A DNA stretch of 64,000 nt from Cristatella mucedo (taxonomy: Eukaryota; Bryozoa; Phylactolaemata; Cristatellidae): the NCBI GenBank assembly GCA_009760855.2, contig WPIO01000091.1:1155001-1219000 (forward strand), given 5' to 3'. Below the pieces are notes generated by a model. That model made no database searches. It saw only the letters and a program-made list of their open reading frames with translations, and was not told where the DNA came from. Of the stretch, positions 1-8,300 are shown one piece after another. The position numbers and the translations under genes were made by a program. Numbering within the stretch: position 1 is the stretch's first letter; every line of letters begins with the position of its first letter.

Positions 1-597
1 TGCTGGCAGAAGCAACATTTGTGTTTGGCAGGGCAACTGGGGACATGCCCCGAGCTGGCAACCTGCAATTCTTTGCTAGCAGTTGAATGGGCCCAAGCAC
101 AGCTGCAATCTCTCCCGAAGTGTCGAGCCAGCTCACCGAATCTCTGCCTCGTGAAAGATATAGGCACCATCATTCGGTGGACGGCCGGTACAGTCGAATT
201 GCAGAGCATGCAAATTTCCGGCCGCTCGACTCCTAGTCAGCACTGTTGTGGGCGTCATTTGTTCAATCAACGGCTCGATCTACCGAACCGTTCTTTTTCT
301 GAGCCATAGTGTGTGTGACTTTGTTGGTTCTCTCCACTAGCTCGTTGATCTGTTGCTTCTGTCTCCAGCCTTCTTGCAGCTTAGTGAAGCAAGCATATTT
401 ATTCTGTTCGCCATTTTGGCATGCACGTTTAATGTGTGGTGCCCCATCTGCTATGCTAAGCTGGGCTGTTCACTGGCTCGACTTTGGCATCATTGTACAT
501 GTGCTATGTTTGTCCTTAGAATTATATGGCACTTCGTCTTGGTTTTTGGGCAAAAGCTTAGGGTAGGCTAGCTAATTGGTTAACACACTTTCATTCA
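1..597. other. unassigned sequence, presumably intron of the TBC1D9-like gene
   Basis: Open frames here (19-309 and 309-566 on +) show no family resemblance and no flanking splice sites I could use. Because exons of a + strand gene begin at 2280 and its earlier exons are missing, this stretch is probably intronic. I see nothing else in it. Confidence 0.4.
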
Positions 598-660
598 AGC
601 GTATGAAAACCTGGAAAGAGATGCCGTTCTCTTAGGATGCTGTGCATATGTTTTATTATC
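598..660 (+). repeat. worn LINE A / SINE A 3' tail
   Basis: The string around 605-650 reads like the family tail (a worn 'gcctagaaagagattgag' followed by 'ttctctgagggcgct'). It keeps the central AGAGA...TCTCT pairing and is followed by an AT-rich run. Divergence is high, so only the tail is recognisable. Confidence 0.55.
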
Positions 661-984
661 ATCAGAATGAAAACTGTTGCACAGCATCGTAAATAGTAGT
701 GAAGTTCGAGCGACAGCAGGAGTTCATTCTTCTCCATCTGTCACAACAGTACGTTGTTATGCTTATCGTGGCCGTAGGTCGCAGGTCTATACTCCATTCT
801 GTCTCCAGAATTAGGGTCTCCCTTCCTCAATGGCTAGCTAAGTCCTAAGCTATTCCTGCTTTCATCGTTCTCACATTTTGTAACTCTCCTTCAGCAGGCT
901 CGCAAAACACTTAACCAGGCCTCGACAGTTATTCTAAATACCCTAGATAAATCCTAGAAACTCCACCGTGTGTCCTCTATGTCC

Positions 985-1255
985 AAGAAAGTCTGTCACT
1001 ATGTTATGGAGCTGCGGTGAGATGGCTCGTGAGTCAGAAGAGCGTGTGGCAATGGCACACGCTTGATTATGAAGTATTTCGGATATGCAGGCCGGAGAAC
1101 GAGAGTGAAGGGACCTAGAAATGAGTGAGAAAGTTTACATTGCTTGATAAGGAAGTAGTGCAGGTCGATGAGAGCCAGTTTAAAGGGCCCACTGCAAAGC
1201 TCACGACAGACAAGCCGAGCAGCAGCAAAGTTGTTTACCAACTGTAAGAGTCTTA
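985..1255 (-). repeat. LINE A relic, end of reverse transcriptase ORF
   Basis: Read on the - strand, this encodes a worn version of the C-terminal block that follows the reverse transcriptase in the family. It keeps the 'AAARLVCRE' segment, then a 'DLHYFLIKQ' segment corresponding to 'DLHWLPVKQ' in the better copy at 32.3-33.1 kb. Codons are interrupted. It lies in an intron of the TBC1D9-like gene, in antisense orientation. Confidence 0.75.
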
Positions 1256-2279
1256 TTGCACAAGGAGGAACACTTGCTAATTGTTAGTGGCAGAAGGTAT
1301 GACGGGAGAGATTCACAAATGGTACCCGACTGCCTGTCTAGGCACTTACAGCCATTCGGCGCTAACTAATGCTCAGTCGAAGACCATCGTCGATGTGTTT
1401 AGTATGCGATTAAAACTGGAGCTCGTGACGACCTCCTAGCAATAATTGGCACCTACCCCACATCCGATACCCACAACGGGTGGATGGTGCTCATACAGGC
1501 ATCTGCACACTGCAAACAGATGCTCCTACAGTGGTTGTGTGTGAGCCATTCTTCGTATCTTTGTTGCCATCCATATGACACTAGTTGGTGCTCACACATC
1601 CTCCTGGCACTCGTAGTGCAGTGAACGCGGCTCAAGCATTTGATCCTTCTGATTCCGATTCGGCGTCGACTCCGTTGGAGAGTAAATGCATGGCTGTTCA
1701 CTCGCTCTCTATTCTCAGTAAAGCTTGGCTATGCATGAATTTATATCCTCTTTTTTAACGGTAAGCCAATGGTTCCCAGTGGCTTTGTAATCTTATTTAC
1801 AATCTCGATCTTGATTCATATTTGACGTAGCCTTGGGGGGTACAACTGCATGAGGCTTGACTACAATGAATTGATTATGAAGGGATGAAATAGTAAGGAT
1901 TGGGCTGATCAACTGTGCTTAGTCAAATCCTGGGATTTTGAGTGAACAAGATTCGATGTGTGATATTCGATCATTTTCCCTGACCTGTTTTGGTGGTGCA
2001 ACTTTGCACACTTTCCCCTTCCAAGGGTGGCTAGGCTTCCTTAGACTTCCATGGGGCGATCCGAATTGGCTGATAAGACATACGATAGATACACTGATAA
2101 GACAGAGGCAAGACAGCTGTTCCAATTGTTGTCGCTGGGTCTGCCACGGGTTTCTACTTTAAACTGCTATCACATGATATTATCATGCTTGCTCCTCGTA
2201 TAATGCACCATTCGATAATTCGATTTGGTAGCTCACGATGCAGTGCCCCTCTTTTCTACGTTATTTTTGCTTGTTGTAG
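1256..2279. other. intron sequence without recognised feature
   Basis: No repeat family or coding signature was recognised. The ORFs at 1453-1701 (-), 1919-2125 (-) and 1938-2162 (+) look like chance. The last bases form the 3' splice site of the first exon in the window. Confidence 0.4.
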
Positions 2280-2378
2280 GAGATGGAGGATGCCACCATG
2301 AAAAACGTGGTTCATAGTGTAGAGGGCCACACATGCCTGAGCATCCAAGAGCTGGAGCAGCTGTTCCTGTTGTTCAGG
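2280..2378 (+). CDS. TBC1D9: TBC1D9-like exon A
   Basis: It is 33 codons, phase 0 at both ends, with acceptor 'ttgttgtag' and donor 'gtaagc'. The residues begin EMEDATMKNVVHSV and end LEQLFLLFR. This is the segment just after the TBC domain and corresponds to the 'LEDTTKRSVV...' region in vertebrate homologues. The in-frame ATG at 2283 is internal, not a start. Confidence 0.88.
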
Positions 2379-5300
2379 GTAAGCCCTAGTGGCTGCAGCA
2401 TGGACTGTTTGCCTGTCCATCTGTGTAAGGTTACATGTTATGTTATGTTATGTATCTCCATCTGTAACTCCACACAGACTATGTGGGTGTTACACAGGAG
2501 AGTTTTGTGTAGTGCACTCACAGCTTAAGAGGCTTTCGGTTCGCATTCAGTAGCCAGCAGACTTCATCTCACACAACAAAGAGAAAATGGGAAGCGTAGC
2601 AGAGTCAGCAGAGCAGTTGAGGTAGTGAGTATCATGGAAGTTGCAGCTCAGGACCACTGGAAAGGATGAGCCATAGTCGGCAGCAAAAGATGAGTTGCCG
2701 TTGCTTAAGAATTGAGGAGGCGAGTTCGACAGTCTAGGACCTGCAGAGCTAAAGCTTCTGTCGCCAACGGTCTTTAAGCGGAGGAATGGAACAGCTAATT
2801 TATTGTTCATACAGTACCTGAGGGCACGAGGAGGCTGAAACTGATGCAGCAGTCCGTATGGATGAGCCAAAGCCGTGGAGCGCCTTGTGGGTCAGCGTAA
2901 GAACCAGGTTTTTGCCCTCACCGGCTCTTGGCCAAGCTAAGAGCTGTACTACACAGTGATTCTATTTTGCAAGACATACCATAGGCTATATTTTATTTGT
3001 GTTTTGCAACAGACAGATTAGTATGGGAACATCAGCTATTTTTCCGGCAGGTCATGACTGATGTTTATGAAGGACTAAGATACCGAAAGCTAATGAAGTA
3101 GTTTTTATGGGAAAGGCAAAGCTAGCTCACCAAGAACCTGAGTTTGTCAAGGGAGCGATCACTTTTTCTCGGTATCGAAGCTATTTGCTTCTCCGTATGA
3201 GTGAAGGTAGTTTGTAGTTCTTTCTCTACTGCTATAGCAAAGCTTCAGCTGTATTATGCCATCAGCATGATTTTGCCTGTAACAATTCTTTACTTGGACC
3301 ATATTGTCACTTACAGTTTATGCATACTAACTCATACGTAAGTTGTAATCAAAGCTCGAGCTTTCTTAACAAGAACTTTTCTTTGTGCACTGCCTAGTTA
3401 GCTGTTCTTGCCAGGCTACATATTTTCAAGACTTCCTATCTTTCGCGAATTTCCAGCCTTATGCAACTTATACTGATTTTTCAAATGATAAACATAGTTT
3501 TCATATAATGCTTAACTTTCATACCGTGATCGTTACTAATTCTACTCTTAAGAGTAGAACTAAAAAATGGCCATGATTGTAGCAGAATCGACTAATGGTA
3601 TGTACTGTCAATACTTACTCTTAGAACTTTCACGTAAAAATGGTCTTGATTATAACAGAATCGACTAATGGTATGTATTGTCAATAAGTGCAGATGGCCA
3701 ATGTTGTGTCTTGTTTTTGCGATTAATTCGATACGGTATGTCTTTTTTTCTGTTTGTATGCATCACCACCTTTATTTCAAATTCAGGCTGCATATCTGAG
3801 ATCCATTTACTGGCGATCCCAGACGTGCCCTGCAGACTTACTGGATAGGCATGATCCATCCAAGCCGTACTATGATCTTTACAAGGTCGACTTTAACCAG
3901 TTCAAAACCTTGTCGATGTCTCTGTGTCCATGGGCTTGTGGGTCAACACCCGAACTGTTGCTGCTGAAGGCTTTTCGAGTAAGTGCGAACATTCCACGGA
4001 TTCGTCTCTTTCTGTTGATGCTGATGTATTGTAGATCAAATGATTACCTGATTCTGGTAGTTGCTGCTGTCGAGCACATGTGTTCGTTTGTGAACCTGGT
4101 GCGTGGCTTATGATTTATTGTTGACCTAATGCTTTAATTGTTCATCCCTTAGCTCTGATTATATATACTTTGTTGTTTTTTTAACTTAATTTAGCTACAA
4201 GCAGATATTTTGATGCCTATATGGAATTTTTCATGTAGCACTTGAATTTTGACGTTTACTTAAAAAAACTTGTTCTTGATGATCCTGTCAATTTGATCTT
4301 TTTCTGCTTATGCCTTTGCTCTCGGGTGAGGCAGCACTCATCGCTGCTATACCATATGCATGGCAACCATGAAGTTTCTCTTCTTTTTTAGCCACTGACA
4401 CCAAATCAATCAGACTAGATTATAGCTGCTTTTGCATCACTTGATTGTATCTTATTTTCTTTTTGTGTGCATTGTTTCCTTAGATCATGTGCAATCTACT
4501 CTTTCATAGTTTGCCTGAAGGATACGGTGCTCCACCTGTCCCTCTTGCTTACCGACCCAATGAAATAATGGTAACTCAATTAACTTAGTCAAGCTGGGTC
4601 CAATGAGAAGGCACAGCCCGAGAATACCGACCTCAGCCTCTCATTTAATAGTTGCAAGTTTTTGCACCAAGTACTTCACCGAAGATAGATGCTTAATTGC
4701 CAAATACACTGCCCTCCAAAGGTTTCTACACACCTGGTCCATTACTGAAGTTAGTAACGTAAGTTCGTAAGTAACTGCATTCGCCGGCAACCGAGTCAGC
4801 AGTTCCCGTGTAAACAAATGGGGAGGCACGTGTGGCTATTCCACCACTCTTTTGAGAACCAATCTTGCCCTTCAGCCAGAAACGTGCCGGAAGGTGGTTG
4901 AGTCCCAATTCAATCTCTTTGGCTTAGACAAAAAGAGGAAATACAGCTGCCTTCAAATGGGTTAAATATACATGGACAGTTATAATAATACAATTAATAA
5001 TACATTTGTTATAGTAGCCTCAGAGAACTCAATCGCTTTCTCGGCAGTTTACATTTGCCTGCAAAAGACCATGAAATTCGGTGGTGGAAGTATAGTGGTA
5101 AAGGGCTGCTGTGCAACTTCCGGTGTTTGGCGTCTGCACAAGATTCAAGGAATCGTGAATCAAAATGTTTATCTCGACATTATGCATACTGTTGGCTTGC
5201 CATCTGCTCGCGCTCTTTATGGGCTCGATAAATACTGGCAGCATGACAGCGATCCGAAGCTCACTGATCTGGCAGCATGACAGCGATCCGAAGCCCACTG

Positions 5301-8300
5301 ATCTGGCAGTTGAAAAGTTTTTTCACGAAGCCTGCCTACTGAGGCTTCGAGTAAACTTGGGTCCTGCAGTGGCCAAGCCAAAGCCCGGACTTGAACCCAA
5401 TAGAACAGTTGTGGGACGAAGTCTAATGAGCTTTAATAGAGTTCTCCAGTCTCCAGCACATGAAACCTAATGAATATATATGGATTGCCGGGTGTCAATT
5501 CCTCCAGAAACCTGCCGGAAACTTGTGGAGTCAATGGTGAGACGATCGGATGAAATTATAAAAAATCACGATGCCTCCACGGAAGGTAATTGATTGTATA
5601 AATTACATGTAATTATATATTTTCTTAGCTATTCTGCATAATAAAACTGCTATAGAATTAGATCCATTCTAAATCTTGTGTGGTTTGAGTAAAATAGTGT
5701 ACTGGTAGCAAGTGAGTAGAAACCTTTGTTCTGACCGAGCCCATTCAATTCATTAATCGTTACCATTCACTGCAGTTCAAGCATATGGTGGCTCCATATT
5801 GCACCCTGAAGTCATTACATGCAAGGTGACAACCCAGTTGGTCTGCATACAAATGCCCAGTCTACTAAACGCTTGTGAAGCAGTGCATCATGTTATACGA
5901 CGAGCCTGTCATGATTGCTGTTAGGGTTTCTAAAAAACAGTCATTTTTGAGAAACATCAATTCACTATTTGCAATTTAAAAAAACAGCTGTTAGCTGTTT
6001 TTACTGGGTTTTTCATTTTCACTAATTTTACAGTTAATACAGTTAGCTTATTTTTCTTATGAACCGTTTTGTTATATATCTTAAATTGTAAGTTATCAAT
6101 CAATACATTTGTACTTATAATAATATTTTAAGAATACAAGTGCATTAAGTGACTTGTCGCAGAGACGCGATCTTAATTGTATACAGAAATTCGTACTGGC
6201 GAAAAAACTCATTCAGCGTCCGTTGATGTCGGTTTAATAATATTGCGTTGTTTAATTTCTGGATGTTTTCAGTGTGCTGCCCCGAGTTCCTAAAGGGCGT
6301 CAATTCAGACTTGAGCCATTTGAAACTGTCTTGTCCTCCGACTGCAATTGGTGATCCATCTTTTTGAAGCAACAAAGTCAATTAATCTTTGAGACACCAC
6401 ATTTTTTCCAGCATCATTTGACGACGGTTCGACTAAACTTCTACATAGTTGACTCCAAATAGACCAGACGCTAGAATTCTTGCGAAATTTAACGTTGTTT
6501 TTGACGGGGCAATGTGTGGATATTTGAGACTTCACAAGAGGTTCATTACATCCTTGTTGAATCGCTCTTCAATGCGACACTTTAAATTTTCCATGAGCTT
6601 GGTACTAATGCCATTTTTCAGGTTAGATAGCTTGTTGAACATGAATTCTAAAATTGTGTCAGCACTTATCAACGTCGCGTCTTCTCCACTTAGGTTCTCA
6701 ACAGCAAATTTCACAGGCTTCATTGCCTCCCGGAGAGTTTTGAGAGCGTTAAAACCCAATGTCTCAATCATTTCCAGCACCTTGAATTCGGTTAGTGTCG
6801 CGCTCAAATGCTGTTTCATCGATTTGACCATATCGAGATAGTGTACGAACCAAATATGCGAACAAGGCCCGTCTTGATTGTTGTTTTGTCGCCGCTATCA
6901 TGAATGTTGACTCCGAATAATCGACGTCCTCTTGTGGTTATGTATTCATCCACAGTCTCGCTAAACTTTACTCATCTTGAGTTTTCCTTGATGTCGGCGA
7001 TCGTTTGGTTTGCCATTTCTTCGTAATCATCGTGCACCAGCTTCATCACATCGCTCTCGTTCGCTGGAATTTGAATCCGTCCCGTGAGACTGATTGCTGT
7101 ATGCACTTCTTTCTAGTGATAGCTCTAATCGATGTTCCATCAGTAGCCCAGATCGGTAACGATTCCATTCGGCCTCTTTCACCCCAGGAAATCAGCAATC
7201 GTTTTTGCTCTCTTATTGTTCACGGGCTCTTTCTTGGACATACACCATCAAGCAGTTAGCAAGATCAATCGGTTTATTTCCTGACGATTCTTCAACGTTG
7301 TCGTGGAGTTTAAGGAACATTTGATGATTTTATTGCGTCGTCTACCTTGACTTTCTAGCTCTTTTGTATTTGAATTCTTTCGTTTTGTGGCGTATTCCCA
7401 AACCGAAGACATGGCTGAAAAGAACGTAAATATTTGGTGATGCCGCAAAGATCAATTTAATTGATATCTCACCTAATTTTTGAAAAATGCACTTTTTTTA
7501 GCAAAATTTTATTTTAGTTGTTGCCAATTTGATAAAATCGTCGTAGCAAATTACTAACGCGTTCGAAAGAAGTTTGATGAATTTGTTTTTGTTACATATT
7601 TTATATCCATTATGAATATTGGAGCTTCAGTTGTAGTATCTTTTTGTTGTAAATTTTCCGTCAGAAACAGTAAAACGGTTAGCAAGTTTATGCAAAATGT
7701 CTTGCATTATAAAGTATGAAGTAAGGCAAAGGCTAATTCTCTCTCGATACAGCCTAACTTATACTACTCTCTTCCCACAGATAGCAGATGGCTTCAATGC
7801 AACAGCTATTATAGCTCTGTTGCACAGCAGACTATAGTCTGCTGTGCTATCGTGGTGGTTCCCTATATGCTTTTACTTGCAGCATGGTATTTTTCCGGTG
7901 TACCGACTAGTTAGTGCCCCTGGTAAAAGTATCCTGTGTTCGACTTCTGCTGGCTGCAGAACTTTACCAGATACTTGGCTTTAATCGACGACCGAATGGT
8001 GTAATGTGTGTCTTATTAGTGGCCAAGTGGGCAGACCAGCACACTTCGATATCCCTGAGTAACATTACCTTTCTACAGAGAGCCTCCGTGTCATCAGTCG
8101 GTTTTCTAACTGAGGATGCTTTTACCACTACTCTGTTATTTTGGCTCAGAATTACAGAGCTTTCTCATATAGGGTGTTGTGGATTGAGACTCGACTACAC
8201 AGTGAGGTAAAGTCTTGGACACAATGTAACTGAGGTAAAGTCTTGGACACAATGTAACTCCAACACTATTACATGCAAGTTTCATTAAGTCAAAATCTAC

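Larger units (their letters stand above)
4707..5736 (+). mobile_element. decayed Tc1-like DNA transposon
   Basis: The inverted ends agree: 'aaaggtttctacacac' at 4718-4733 and its inverted counterpart 'gtgagtagaaaccttt' at 5713-5728. A TA lies directly before 'cactgccctcc' at 4705-4706. Between them is a transposase fragment (see 5063-5600). Total length is about 1.03 kb, short of the roughly 1.3-1.6 kb of whole Tc1 elements, so the 5' part of the transposase is mostly lost. A LINE A tail has inserted at about 4983-5062. Confidence 0.8.
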
